This document shows, one piece after another, positions 16,115-24,885 of a stretch of 64,000 bases of DNA (the stretch's first letter is position 1; each line of letters starts with the position of its first letter). A program made the position numbers and the translations under genes. The notes beneath the pieces are model-generated. The model was given only the letters and a program-made list of their open reading frames with translations. It was not told where the DNA came from and searched no databases. The stretch comes from Neobacillus rhizosphaerae (GTDB taxonomy: Bacteria; Bacillota; Bacilli; Bacillales; Cytobacillaceae): the NCBI RefSeq assembly GCF_937468385.1, contig NZ_CALBWS010000024.1:1-64000 (forward strand), read 5' to 3'.

Positions 16115-17356
16115 TTATATTTTTTGTGTTAATGGTAACGTAACATGGACTTTTGTTCCTTTTCCAATATTACTATCTATTTTCAACTCACCATTGTGGT
16201 CCTTAATAATTTGACTCGTAACCATTAATCCCAGTCCTGTTCCATCTTTTTTTGTAGTAAAAAATGGTTCTACTAGATTGGCGATATTCTCCTCAGAAAT
16301 CCCATACCCTTCATCCTCGATCGAGATTGACAGTTTGCCCTCTGCTGAAACCTTCACCTTTATCTTTATCTGTCCACCGTTAGGCATTGCTTCGATTGCA
16401 TTTTTTATCAAGTTAATAAAAACTTGCTTTAGTTGTTTTTCTTCGCAATCTATAGGTGGTAATGGGCCAGCGATTATGGTTTCGACTGTTACTCCTTCCC
16501 TATCAACCTGTTGTTGCGTTATAGAAAGTGTATAGGCAATTATTTCTTCAATACTCGCTTTTTCAAATTTGATATCCCTTGGTTTCCCAAGGTACATCAA
16601 ATCGTTAACTATGCTATTAATCCGATCAATTTCCTGTATCATGATTGGATAAAAATTATTGCCATTTGGATGTCGCTCCTGCTGTAGCTGTGTAAATCCT
16701 TTTAATGAAGAAAGAGGATTTCGTATTTCATGGCCAATCGCTGCGGCCATTTGCCCAATCACGGCAAGTTTCTCTTTTTGATGGAGCTCTTCATGAACTG
16801 AAGTTATTGAATTAATATATGAATAAAATCTTATTAGGATAATAAAAGCGATTGCAGCAACAATGCCAATTATAAGCGCAGGAGGTAAAACCTCAGGGTC
16901 ATGTAGGACCATTCCTAAAAAAAGATACTTCCCGATAACCGCTATTGTGGCAGTCCAAAAATATTTTCTATTCACGAATATAGGGGAAAAAAATATAAAT
17001 AATAACTCAACAATATTTCCAGAAGCAAATTTATGTGAGGTACCATAATACCTAATAAGATTATCTATAATATCAATAATGATATAGGTTAACAGAAAAA
17101 AGTATTTAACATGATAAGGGTTACGCTTTCTAATTAAATAGACAGATATTGGCAGTAAGCCGATGATTACAATAAATACCCAATAACCAAGTCCTTGCTG
17201 AAGAAATTTTTTATCCCCCAACTCTGAAAAAAGAGGTAAAATGTAATAATACAAAAAATCAAATGAGAAAAAAAAGATATAAAATAACCATAAAAATAGT
17301 TTAATCGCCTTTTTCTCTTCAAAGATTAATTTAGGGCTTTTGCTACTTACTTTCAT
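16115..17356 (-). CDS. Membrane histidine kinase, sporulation-kinase-like, orphan
   Basis: 413 residues. About six membrane helices (1-190) share the sensor domain of the neighbouring HD-GYP protein. A coiled linker and a full kinase core follow: phosphoacceptor GHEIRNPLSSLKGF, N box FINLIKNAIEAMPNGG, DEGYGI and GTGLGLMVTSQII. The phosphoacceptor region is of the KinA/KinB/KinE type that feeds the Spo0F-Spo0A phosphorelay. No response regulator is adjacent, which supports phosphorelay input. AGGGAG before the ATG sets the start. Paired Spo0A-like boxes lie upstream. The signal is unknown; the peptide encoded downstream is the obvious candidate. Confidence 0.85.
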   Translation of the reverse strand: MKVSSKSPKLIFEEKKAIKLFLWLFYIFFFSFDFLYYYILPLFSELGDKKFLQQGLGYWVFIVIIGLLPISVYLIRKRNPYHVKYFFLLTYIIIDIIDNLIRYYGTSHKFASGNIVELLFIFFSPIFVNRKYFWTATIAVIGKYLFLGMVLHDPEVLPPALIIGIVAAIAFIILIRFYSYINSITSVHEELHQKEKLAVIGQMAAAIGHEIRNPLSSLKGFTQLQQERHPNGNNFYPIMIQEIDRINSIVNDLMYLGKPRDIKFEKASIEEIIAYTLSITQQQVDREGVTVETIIAGPLPPIDCEEKQLKQVFINLIKNAIEAMPNGGQIKIKVKVSAEGKLSISIEDEGYGISEENIANLVEPFFTTKKDGTGLGLMVTSQIIKDHNGELKIDSNIGKGTKVHVTLPLTQKI

Positions 17357-17479
17357 ATTAGTTGCTCCCTTGGCCTAGTTCTAATGACGAATTATCTGAA
17401 AATATTCACAAAACATGCTCCTACTATCTTATCATTTTTCTTCATAAAAATTGACAATAAAAACGAAAAAACTGTGATT

Positions 17480-17496
17480 TTCGACATATTTCGATA
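17480..17496 (-). promoter_or_regulatory. Two Spo0A-like boxes upstream of the kinase gene
   Basis: Minus strand TATCGAA (17496-17490) and TGTCGAA (17486-17480, a perfect 0A box) are ten bases apart, one helical turn. They lie about 125 bp before the kinase ATG and just beyond the terminator of the permease gene. Confidence 0.5.
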
Positions 17497-17507
17497 AATT
17501 CCCACAG

Positions 17508-17535
17508 AAAAAGACTTGCTTAAGGCAAGTCTTTT
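17508..17535 (-). terminator. Terminator of the YfnA-like permease gene
   Basis: Perfect AAGACTTGCC/GGCAAGTCTT-type stem around TTAA with T-runs on both sides, 35 bp past the stop. Confidence 0.9.
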
Positions 17536-17569
17536 ACATTTATTGTTAGGTATTTTAAACTACACGAGT

Positions 17570-18985
17570 TCAGCTAACATTTTTAAACTGATCCAATTGT
17601 GTATTCAACGTTGAATGCTTGCGGCCATAGCCGAAGTAGACGAACAGCCCAATTACGAGCCACACGGAAAAGCTAATCCATGATGCAGCCGGGAGCTGTA
17701 AAGCTAAATAGCCGCAGAATAAGAAAGCAAGAATCGGAATATATGGGACAAACGGAACTCGAAAGCCTGTTTTTGGTGCTTGATTGTTTTTCCGAAGAAA
17801 CAAAATTCCGATGGCAACCGTCATGAACGCAAACAGTGTACCAATGTTTACTAGTTCAGCTAACCTACCTAACGGTACTAATCCAGCAAAGATTGAGACT
17901 AGCAAACACGTAATCCACGAGTTTACTATCGGAGTTTGCTTTTCTTTATTTACTTTTGAAAAAACCTTTGGCAATAACCCATCACGGCTAATGGCATAAA
18001 AAAGTCTAGTTTGTCCATAAATCATCACAAGTAATACCGTTGTGATACCGGCAATTGCCCCTAGTGAGATTATACCAGCAACCCAATCCTGATGAATATA
18101 GTTAAGGGCGAAGGCCACTGGGTTCTTCACATCAAGCTGTTGGTAAGGAACAATTCCGGTTAAAATACCCGAAACGACAATATATAAGATTGTACACACA
18201 AGCAGTGAAGCAATGATGCCAATGGGCATATTTTTTTGCGGGTTCTTTACTTCCTCCGCTGCAGTGGATACGGCATCAAAGCCAATATAGGCAAAGAATA
18301 CTGTAGCAGCACCGGTTGTCACACCTGAAAAACCAAATGGCATAAAGGGAGTCCAGTTTCCAGGCTTCACATACCAAACACCAACACCAATAAATAATAC
18401 AACAACGGCCAACTTAATAAGTACCATGATTGTGTTAAATCGTGCTGATTTTTTCACACCTTGGGTTAAAAGGAAGGTAATGATAAAGACAATAATGATG
18501 GCCGGAACATCAATGAACGTTCCCTTCGCAGGATCATAGGCACTTGTTATCGCTTGTGGTAAATGAATACCGAAGCCTGCAAGCAGTCCTTGAAAATAAC
18601 CTGACCAGCCACTGGCAACAGCAGATGAAGCCAGTCCATATTCGAGAATTAGATCCCATCCCAATATCCAGGCAATTAATTCCCCAAATGTAGCATAACT
18701 GTAGGTATAAGCACTTCCCGAAACTGGAACAGTCGAGGCAAATTCAGCGTAACAAAGGGCTGCAAATACACAGGCTAAACCAGATATAATAAAGGATAAA
18801 ATAAGTGCAGGTCCTGCATGTTCCGCTGCCGCCACTCCGGTGAGAACAAAAATACCTGTTCCAATAATCGCTCCGATACCAAGCATTGATAAATCAAAGG
18901 CACCTAACTCTTTCTTTAAGGTAACATCTTTTTGCCCTGCTTCTTGAAGGAGTGCCTGAATCGATTTCTTTCTAAATAAGTTCAT
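17570..18985 (-). CDS. Amino acid permease, APC superfamily (YfnA/CAT-like)
   Basis: 471 residues with about twelve transmembrane helices. The cationic-amino-acid-transporter signatures are present: LSMLGIGAIIGTGIFVLTG in helix 1, a conserved FFAYIGFDAVSTAAEEVKNPQKNMPIGI segment in the middle, and VLLVMIYGQTRLFYAISRDGLLP later. It resembles B. subtilis YfnA. It imports one or a few amino acids by proton symport; the substrate is not evident. AGGGAGG precedes the ATG. It is transcribed alone, with its own terminator and a long upstream gap. Confidence 0.85.
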   Translation of the reverse strand: MNLFRKKSIQALLQEAGQKDVTLKKELGAFDLSMLGIGAIIGTGIFVLTGVAAAEHAGPALILSFIISGLACVFAALCYAEFASTVPVSGSAYTYSYATFGELIAWILGWDLILEYGLASSAVASGWSGYFQGLLAGFGIHLPQAITSAYDPAKGTFIDVPAIIIVFIITFLLTQGVKKSARFNTIMVLIKLAVVVLFIGVGVWYVKPGNWTPFMPFGFSGVTTGAATVFFAYIGFDAVSTAAEEVKNPQKNMPIGIIASLLVCTILYIVVSGILTGIVPYQQLDVKNPVAFALNYIHQDWVAGIISLGAIAGITTVLLVMIYGQTRLFYAISRDGLLPKVFSKVNKEKQTPIVNSWITCLLVSIFAGLVPLGRLAELVNIGTLFAFMTVAIGILFLRKNNQAPKTGFRVPFVPYIPILAFLFCGYLALQLPAASWISFSVWLVIGLFVYFGYGRKHSTLNTQLDQFKNVS

Positions 18986-19444
18986 TGTGTAATCCTCCCT
19001 AGAGGTAAAATCCGAATGTTCAGAAAATAAAAACTATAAATTCTATATCGAAATAATATAATCATTTTCGAAAAAAAGCAACAATTTTTTCAAAAATAAA
19101 ATTATTTCAAAATATCTTCAAACAAATAAGATTCAACATCAAAGAACTGTTCTAGATACAACGACCTATTTAATTTATCATCACAAGGATATTATCTTAG
19201 AAAAATAATTTCGCTTTTCGAAATATTATTCAGACTAACCAAAATCATTGGTAACAACGACAAAATCCACAGGTACTTACAACAAATTAACGATCACTCA
19301 CTACAATTTTTGAATCTAAATGGAACTTAAAGCATTGATGTGCTGCTGAACCTACGAAATATAGGCAGCACAAATTAAGCCGAAATAGGTTAGCTTTCTG
19401 CAAAGTAACTTATCACACACCAATAAATATTTTCCAAATAATAG

Positions 19445-19473
19445 TTGACAAAATTTCCAATGTCCTGTAATAT
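19445..19473 (+). promoter_or_regulatory. Orphan forward promoter-like sequence
   Basis: TTGACA (19445-19450), 17 bases, TAATAT (19468-19473). No forward gene lies downstream before the minus-strand C39 gene at 19956. It could drive an RNA of about 400 nt ending at the hairpin near 19.9 kb. Confidence 0.35.
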
Positions 19474-19878
19474 AAATATTTGCTTTACAATATGTAACTT
19501 GTAATTAGAGAGATAACGCAATGTAAGAATTTTTTCTGGCATTCTGCTTATGTTTTAAAATAAAAACTTATTCACACTGGATCGGCTTCGGAGCCGTTAG
19601 GATGTAAGAGAGGTAGGGCTTACGTCGTTTAGGTATAAAACCATCAGGTGGAAGAATAACCGCGGCAAACTTGTTTTTATAACAATTACAATATATAAGT
19701 TTTTACCTTGCGATGGCTGACAAGAATTGTGTAAGCACCCGTTTAGCGACCTACATTAGTCGTTGGGCGCTGAAGCTAGACAGGAATCAATGTTAAAAGG
19801 TTACTTCCTTGTCATGTAGCAATCCAACCATTCACAAGTTACTATAAGGATTCTAAAATTGAATCGAGAAGCTAAGAA

Positions 19879-19915
19879 GGCAGAGGATATTCATTCCTCT
19901 GCCTTCGCCCATTTT
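19879..19915. terminator. Terminator-like hairpin
   Basis: GGCAGAGGA (19879-19887) pairs with TCCTCTGCC (19895-19903). A T-run at 19911-19915 suits forward transcription. On the minus strand it would follow the C39 gene, but the T-tract there is weak. Confidence 0.55.
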
Positions 19916-19955
19916 TGCCGAAAAAATCTTTTAAATCCCAAAGCGTGTCGTCTTC

Positions 19956-20705
19956 TTATTTTTTGATTACGATCGCTTGTTTGCCCATTTGCTCCCAGGC
20001 TTTAATGAAACTTTCCTTGTTCAATTTTTTATTTTTCGTCCCATACGGATCGTTTACATAAATATAGTCTTCATCGTAGCCGGTAATTGCTACACTATGT
20101 ACACTGAAGGTCACGTCTATTTTTCCTTGCGGGGTATCCCACGTTTGAAAATCAGAGACAGGAGTAAAGTTGGTTGTAGTAATAATCCACACCGGAAGCC
20201 CTTGACCCACTTCTTTTAATAAATCGGAAAACGGATGATTCGTTAAATTGACCACTCTATCCCCGACATATTTCTGTGCCAGTGAAAATACTGGACCATT
20301 GTAGACACCCAACCCCGGTCCTTGAGCCATATTCCCTACAAAGCCGGCATTTGGATTTCCCTTTTTTCCGTCACTATAGGTTAACGGAACGGTTTTAATG
20401 TTATTAGCCAACTCGTTCTTTGTTACTTTTACCCCATGGTAGTTGAGAATCATCGCCAAACTGGTAACCTCACAGCCATTGTAAAGCAATGGATTATCCA
20501 TTTGATTTAGTAACGGAACATCAAGCAATATATGATCAGGCAAACTTGGATTTTCCTTATCTACGATTGATACTTCTCGCGTTTTTAATAATGCTGCTTT
20601 AACCATTTTTAGAGGATTCGATTGATCGACCTTCGACTCTAAAAACAATTTCGCATTAATAAACGATAATATAAGAATAATGATTATGATTATCAATTTT
20701 TTCAT
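19956..20705 (-). CDS. Secreted C39-like cysteine peptidase family protein
   Basis: 249 residues. An N-terminal hydrophobic signal/anchor (LIIIIIILILSFINAKLF) is followed by a Peptidase_C39_2-type domain. The catalytic cysteine is in LLYNGCEVTSLAMIL and the histidine in VHSVAITGYDEDYIYVNDP, whose Asp/Asn could complete the site. Bacillus YvpB is a comparable protein. Its target is unknown. Unlike ABC-linked C39 domains that trim double-glycine leaders, it has no transporter part. The ribosome-binding site AAAGAGG is rather far (11 bases) from the ATG. Confidence 0.8.
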   Translation of the reverse strand: MKKLIIIIIILILSFINAKLFLESKVDQSNPLKMVKAALLKTREVSIVDKENPSLPDHILLDVPLLNQMDNPLLYNGCEVTSLAMILNYHGVKVTKNELANNIKTVPLTYSDGKKGNPNAGFVGNMAQGPGLGVYNGPVFSLAQKYVGDRVVNLTNHPFSDLLKEVGQGLPVWIITTTNFTPVSDFQTWDTPQGKIDVTFSVHSVAITGYDEDYIYVNDPYGTKNKKLNKESFIKAWEQMGKQAIVIKK

Positions 20706-20850
20706 TTGAATATATACCTCTTTGTTAAATACTTGAATTAAATGGCCATGAGTAATAATAATCTATCACAATATTAACCATATCAAAAAATAGCAGCACA
20801 CGAAACCATTTTCACTTAGATGATAACTGTTTTCCCTTAAGTTTTGCTTA

Positions 20851-20880
20851 ACAAAAAATCCCCTTATCTAAGAGGGGAAA
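20851..20880 (-). terminator. Terminator of the ThrE-like gene pair
   Basis: Minus strand CCCCTCTTAGATAAGGGG followed by ATTTTTTG, directly after the stop at 20884. Confidence 0.85.
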
Positions 20881-20883
20881 TGG

Positions 20884-21330
20884 TTATGTTCGTACCTTAT
20901 TTTGTCTGATTTTTCGAATCACTTGATTAATGACCTCTGAAAAGACCAGTCCAAAGGCGATTGCTCCTGCAATCATAAGTACTTTTGCTGCTAGTCCAAT
21001 TGCAGAATTATAATCGTTCTCTACAAAATTACGCATTGCATCATATGCCAATCCACCCGGAACCAGCGGAATAATGCCTGCGACACTAAAAATAATCACA
21101 GGCGTTTTATAAAACTTCGCTAATTCTTGACTAAGAACCGCAATAAAAACCGTGGCAGACAATGTGGCAAACACGGCATTACCTGTGTAGCTTTCGAGAA
21201 GATAATAGATTACCCAGCCGCCCATTCCAATCAGCCCACATTTAACCAATGTTTCTTTCGGTGCGTTAAAAATAATTCCAAAGGCACCGGTAGCAAGGAA
21301 GCTAGTTATTACTTGTGCAATAAGAGCCAC
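20884..21330 (-). CDS. Threonine/serine exporter family, small subunit (ThrE_2/YjjB-like)
   Basis: 148 residues with four to five transmembrane helices (ITSFLATGAFGIIFNAP, VIIFSVAGIIPLVPGGLAYDAMRN). The glycine/proline-rich PLVPGG turn is typical of the DUF3815/ThrE_2 half. With the larger subunit encoded just upstream it makes a split ThrE-type carrier expected to export small organic or amino acids. GTG start with AGGTGG before it. Confidence 0.8.
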   Translation of the reverse strand: MALIAQVITSFLATGAFGIIFNAPKETLVKCGLIGMGGWVIYYLLESYTGNAVFATLSATVFIAVLSQELAKFYKTPVIIFSVAGIIPLVPGGLAYDAMRNFVENDYNSAIGLAAKVLMIAGAIAFGLVFSEVINQVIRKIRQNKVRT

Positions 21331-21345
21331 TATTCCACCTAACTT

Positions 21346-22107
21346 TCACAAAAATGATACCACGATGGCAATTCCTGCCCCGATAGCAAAGGCCGTTAAA
21401 AAGGCTTCCGCACCTTTAGATAACCCTGAGACTAAATGCCCCGCCATTAAATCTCTGATGGCATTAGTCACTAATAGACCAGGAACTAAGGTCATTACCG
21501 AACCGATGATAATTTTATCTAATTGATGCCCCACTCCTGTTTTGACAAAAATAAACGACAGTAGCCCAATCACAAACGATGCCAAAAACTCCGAGAAAAA
21601 CTTAATCGGGATAAAGCGATGAAAGTAAACAAAGCTAAGAAAGCCCACTCCTCCGGAAATCATCGCTGGAATAAAATCATTCCAGCCGCCTTTAAACATA
21701 ATCATAAAGCAGCCGCTTGCTAATGATGCAGCTGCCACTTGAATCCTAAAGGGAAAAGTTAGATTCATGGAATCAATCTCAATCAATTGCTCCATAGCTT
21801 GTTTAAGATTGATTTCACCGCTGCTGATACTTCTTGATATGCTATTCACCATTGCAACCTTTTTCAAATCAGTTGAGCGCTCCGAAATTCTAATTAGCTT
21901 GGTCTTCGTCGGCTCATTACTCTCCGCTGAAAAAATAATTCCAGTCGGTGTAACATAACTATGTGTTTTTTCAATACCATAGGAAGCGGCAATCCGCATC
22001 ATCGTATCTTCAACCCGATAGGTCTCCCCGCCGCATTGCAGCATAATTTTCCCAGCTAGCAGGCAAACCTCCATGATATCATACGTTTGTTCAACTTGGT
22101 TTCCCAT
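21346..22107 (-). CDS. Threonine/serine exporter family, large subunit (ThrE/YjjP-like)
   Basis: 253 residues. A cytosolic N-terminal part carries the family motif GGETYRVEDTMMRIAASYG and SYVTPTGIIFS. About five helices follow, with VMTLVPGLLVTNAIRDLMAGHLVSG near the end. It pairs with the YjjB-like gene 15 bp downstream. In Corynebacterium the fused ThrE exports threonine and serine; the split bacillus form may have a different substrate. Confidence 0.85.
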   Translation of the reverse strand: MGNQVEQTYDIMEVCLLAGKIMLQCGGETYRVEDTMMRIAASYGIEKTHSYVTPTGIIFSAESNEPTKTKLIRISERSTDLKKVAMVNSISRSISSGEINLKQAMEQLIEIDSMNLTFPFRIQVAAASLASGCFMIMFKGGWNDFIPAMISGGVGFLSFVYFHRFIPIKFFSEFLASFVIGLLSFIFVKTGVGHQLDKIIIGSVMTLVPGLLVTNAIRDLMAGHLVSGLSKGAEAFLTAFAIGAGIAIVVSFL

Positions 22108-22182
22108 CTATACCTCACCACATTAATTCTACATTTGATACTTAGTTTAAATCAAAACAAAGGGGTAAAGCAATTATGAAAA

Positions 22183-22222
22183 AAACAAACAGCTTCATCC
22201 TTCACGGATGCAAGCTGTTTGT
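22183..22222 (-). terminator. Terminator of the YrdB-like gene
   Basis: A long inverted repeat, AAACAAACAGCTT... against AAGCTGTTTGTTT, with a short loop, immediately after the stop at 22223. T-rich on both sides. Confidence 0.85.
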
Positions 22223-22561
22223 TTATTGCTTCCATACCTTCAATAGCACCAGATTAATAACTGTAATCAAGCCATAAATAAAGGCCAGCCCATGTTTCCC
22301 GGTAAAATACAAGGCTATAGCAGGGAATCCAAAAATGATGATTTCTAATAAAAAAAACGGGATTCCACTTAATAAATATGGAGCCTTCGGAGACCCAAAC
22401 ATTCCCCATATGACTGCTGCTAATAAAGGGGTTCCGATACCTAATCCTATCTTCAACATCGTTCCCTGTGAAATGCGAAAACCCCAATATCCGAAAATCA
22501 CAAGTGCGAGAATCTCTAAAAGAAAGCGAACACCCAAGTTAATCATTTTTATAGCTTCCAT
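22223..22561 (-). CDS. YrdB-family small membrane protein (DUF2568)
   Basis: About 112 residues with four hydrophobic helices (FLLEILALVIFGYWGFR, IGTPLLAAVIWGMFGSP, PFFLLEIIIFGFPAIALYF, FIYGLITVINLVLL). The pattern matches the DUF2568/YrdB family of unknown function. The frame opens at an ATG at 22582, but GAGGGG close to the ATG at 22561 makes the shorter form more likely. Confidence 0.7.
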   Translation of the reverse strand: MEAIKMINLGVRFLLEILALVIFGYWGFRISQGTMLKIGLGIGTPLLAAVIWGMFGSPKAPYLLSGIPFFLLEIIIFGFPAIALYFTGKHGLAFIYGLITVINLVLLKVWKQ

Positions 22562-22652
22562 TAGCCCCTCATCCTTTAGCATTCGTCTATATTTTCTTTA
22601 TTCCTTCTACAGCAGAAGTATTCACAAAAGGTACAGCAGACTTCCTTTTTCT

Positions 22653-24332
22653 TTATCTAAAAATGATTCCGGTAAAGCAGCAAATGATTAGAAAGGGGAT
22701 ACTTGCTTTATAGAGGTCAGCAAAACTAGCGGAAATGTTTTTTTCTGCATAGGTTGCGACCTGGTTTCCATAAGTCTTAACCAATTGTCCTATTTTGGCA
22801 ATGTCCTCTTGCACTTGCTTTTCAACCTTTTGATGGATTTGTTCTTTGACAGTATCCCTTTGTCCTTCGGGGATAGCGGCAAGTGCTGTTTGAAAGTTTC
22901 TATCAATAATTTGCTGGCGTTCGGCATTTGTGATTATCGGTGAATGCGCATTTCCGGACTGTTTTTCTTTATTTATTGATTTTTTCGTTTCAGCCAAAAT
23001 TTTCTGTTTTGCAGATTGTGGGACATCCAGCTTCTCAAGCTTTTGGACGGCGAAATGGATCACCTCTTGTTTTCTATCCTTAATATTATTGGTTAGTCCT
23101 GCAACAAAGATGGCAACAGCTAAGACGACACCAACTTGCCTTAACATCGAAAAAACACCTTGGGAGGCTGTAAGCATCTCCCCTTCAAATGAGGAAGTAC
23201 TCGCCATCGTAGCCGAAGAAATCACAAAGCTAAAGCCCAAGCCAAGCAAACTGCACAAGAGGATAATTTCTTTTGAAGTACTATGAATATTTAAATTGTG
23301 TAACAAGTAGTAGGCAATTCCCATAATTCCAAAGCCCATCATAACCGGAATTGTATAGCCAATCTTTCTCGAAAGTAACCCGGCGAAATTGGAAAATATA
23401 AAGATAGATGCGGATACCGGTGTAACAAGCAGAGCAGCTTGAAGCTCCGTCTTATGCTGGAAGTTAGTTAAAAACTGAGGCAGCAGGACCATTACACCGA
23501 TGAGAAAGATAAAACCTGTTGTCACTGTTACAACAGAGCCTGTAAACAAGCGATCTTTAAACAGACTTAAGTTAACCATTGGCGCTGGAGACTTTTTCTC
23601 AGCTACAATAAAGAGAACGATGGAAGCAGCAGTCACAAGATAACAAATAATGGTTAGACTGCTTACCCAGCCCCAGGTATTTCCTTTGATTAACACAAGG
23701 TTGAGTGGAAAAATAGCCGATATTGAGAAAAGTAAGCCAAACCAATCTATTTTTGATTTTACTCGACTTTCTTTCCTAATCGTTAGTATAAGGAAAGCAC
23801 CGACAATAGCTAGTAAACAAATTGGAACATTGACATAGAAAACCCAATGCCAGCTTAGCTTTTCTGTAATGATTCCTCCAACCGTCGGCCCTAATGCTGT
23901 AGCTAAACCTTGTGTTGCACCTAGCAATGTTAAGGGGATTGTTCTTTTTTCAAGCGGCATCGCGGCTATTCCGATGACCATACTGCATGGAATTAAAATC
24001 GCTGCACCAAAGCTTTGAATGAACCGGGCAGCGATTAAAAAATCCCCGCTGGTCGCCAACCCGCATAGGGCAGACCCTAGGCCAAAAATAAACAATCCAA
24101 CGATATAAAACTTATGTCTGCCAAACATCTCCGCAAACCTTGCCATCGGAATTGCTAACACGGCAATTGTCATCGTGTATACATTCAACATCCACGAGCT
24201 CATTTCCAATGATGTATGCAGGTTGTCTTGAATTGCTGGCAACGTAATATTCATTATCGTCGAGTCGAGCATACAAACAAATATCCCTAAGCACACTAAC
24301 AATACAACTTTCATTCCGCCTATCCCCTTCAT
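22653..24332 (-). CDS. DHA2-family (EmrB/QacA-type) drug efflux transporter with a large insert
   Basis: 559 residues, a 14-helix MFS drug:proton antiporter. The early helix 1 motif CLGIFVCMLDSTIMNITLPAI and motif A-like MARFAEMFGRHKFYI are clear, as is the motif C-like TALGPTVGGIITEKLSWHWVFYVNVP. About 120 hydrophilic residues (roughly 418-540, rich in Lys, Gln and Glu, with coiled-coil character) separate the last two helices, probably as an extracytoplasmic loop. The protein ends right after the last helix. It is co-transcribed with, and probably repressed by, the PadR gene immediately upstream. An internal ATG at 24314 is an alternative start. Confidence 0.85.
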   Translation of the reverse strand: MKGIGGMKVVLLVCLGIFVCMLDSTIMNITLPAIQDNLHTSLEMSSWMLNVYTMTIAVLAIPMARFAEMFGRHKFYIVGLFIFGLGSALCGLATSGDFLIAARFIQSFGAAILIPCSMVIGIAAMPLEKRTIPLTLLGATQGLATALGPTVGGIITEKLSWHWVFYVNVPICLLAIVGAFLILTIRKESRVKSKIDWFGLLFSISAIFPLNLVLIKGNTWGWVSSLTIICYLVTAASIVLFIVAEKKSPAPMVNLSLFKDRLFTGSVVTVTTGFIFLIGVMVLLPQFLTNFQHKTELQAALLVTPVSASIFIFSNFAGLLSRKIGYTIPVMMGFGIMGIAYYLLHNLNIHSTSKEIILLCSLLGLGFSFVISSATMASTSSFEGEMLTASQGVFSMLRQVGVVLAVAIFVAGLTNNIKDRKQEVIHFAVQKLEKLDVPQSAKQKILAETKKSINKEKQSGNAHSPIITNAERQQIIDRNFQTALAAIPEGQRDTVKEQIHQKVEKQVQEDIAKIGQLVKTYGNQVATYAEKNISASFADLYKASIPFLIICCFTGIIFR

Positions 24333-24336
24333 TGTA

Positions 24337-24861
24337 TTATCCCTTTGCTTGTTTGTTTAATTTTTCTAATTCTTCATCGATCAACCCTAAGATCATTTTG
24401 GCTTGGCGAATGCCAAACTCCAGTGTAAACCTTTTGAATGTTTCCATATTTGGATACGTTTCCGCGACACTTATTAAGTTATCGTACATGGACTGGCTTT
24501 TTTCGCGTTCCCCTTCTAACCACTTCACAATATTATCTTTGGTGGTAAACCGACCAAAAAAGATGCGGATGAGGACATCAGATCTTGTTACGGTTGGGTT
24601 AACTGGACTGTATAGATATTGTTGAAATTGCTCTTTTCCGCTTTCCGTAATCACAAATAAATTTTTGTTCGGTTTCCCTTCTTGCTGGATGACCTTCTTT
24701 TCCACTAGCCCATCCTTTTCCATCTTTCTTAAAGCGGGGTATATAGCTCCAAAGGAAGCATCAAAAAAGTATGACACGGAGTTCTCCATCATTTGTTTAA
24801 TATCATAGCCGCTCATCGGCTCCTCATATAAAAAGCCGAGGATTACATCCTGGATATTCAT
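24337..24861 (-). CDS. PadR-family transcriptional repressor
   Basis: 174 residues. The N-terminal winged helix has the PadR hallmarks (VILGFLYEEPMSGYDIKQMM, GAIYPALRKMEKDGLVEKKVI, KNLFVITESGKEQFQQYL). A C-terminal helical dimerisation part (KWLEGEREKSQSMYDNLI, LGLIDEELEKLNKQ) follows. It ends four bases before the efflux gene it probably controls, an effector-sensing arrangement common for PadR and multidrug pumps. A perfect inverted repeat lies just upstream of its start. Confidence 0.9.
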   Translation of the reverse strand: MNIQDVILGFLYEEPMSGYDIKQMMENSVSYFFDASFGAIYPALRKMEKDGLVEKKVIQQEGKPNKNLFVITESGKEQFQQYLYSPVNPTVTRSDVLIRIFFGRFTTKDNIVKWLEGEREKSQSMYDNLISVAETYPNMETFKRFTLEFGIRQAKMILGLIDEELEKLNKQAKG

Positions 24862-24885
24862 TACATCATCACCTCATATTATTTA

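Larger units (their letters stand above)
18986..19955. other. 970-bp gap without a recognisable gene
   Basis: The first 400 bp are very AT-rich and contain the permease promoter region. A near-consensus forward promoter lies at 19445-19473. From about 19570 to 19785 the sequence is more GC-rich and structured, and its end (gcgctgaagctagacagg) echoes the GC-rich dispersed repeat. A hairpin at 19879-19915 closes the gap. No reading frame with a ribosome-binding site was found. Confidence 0.5.
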
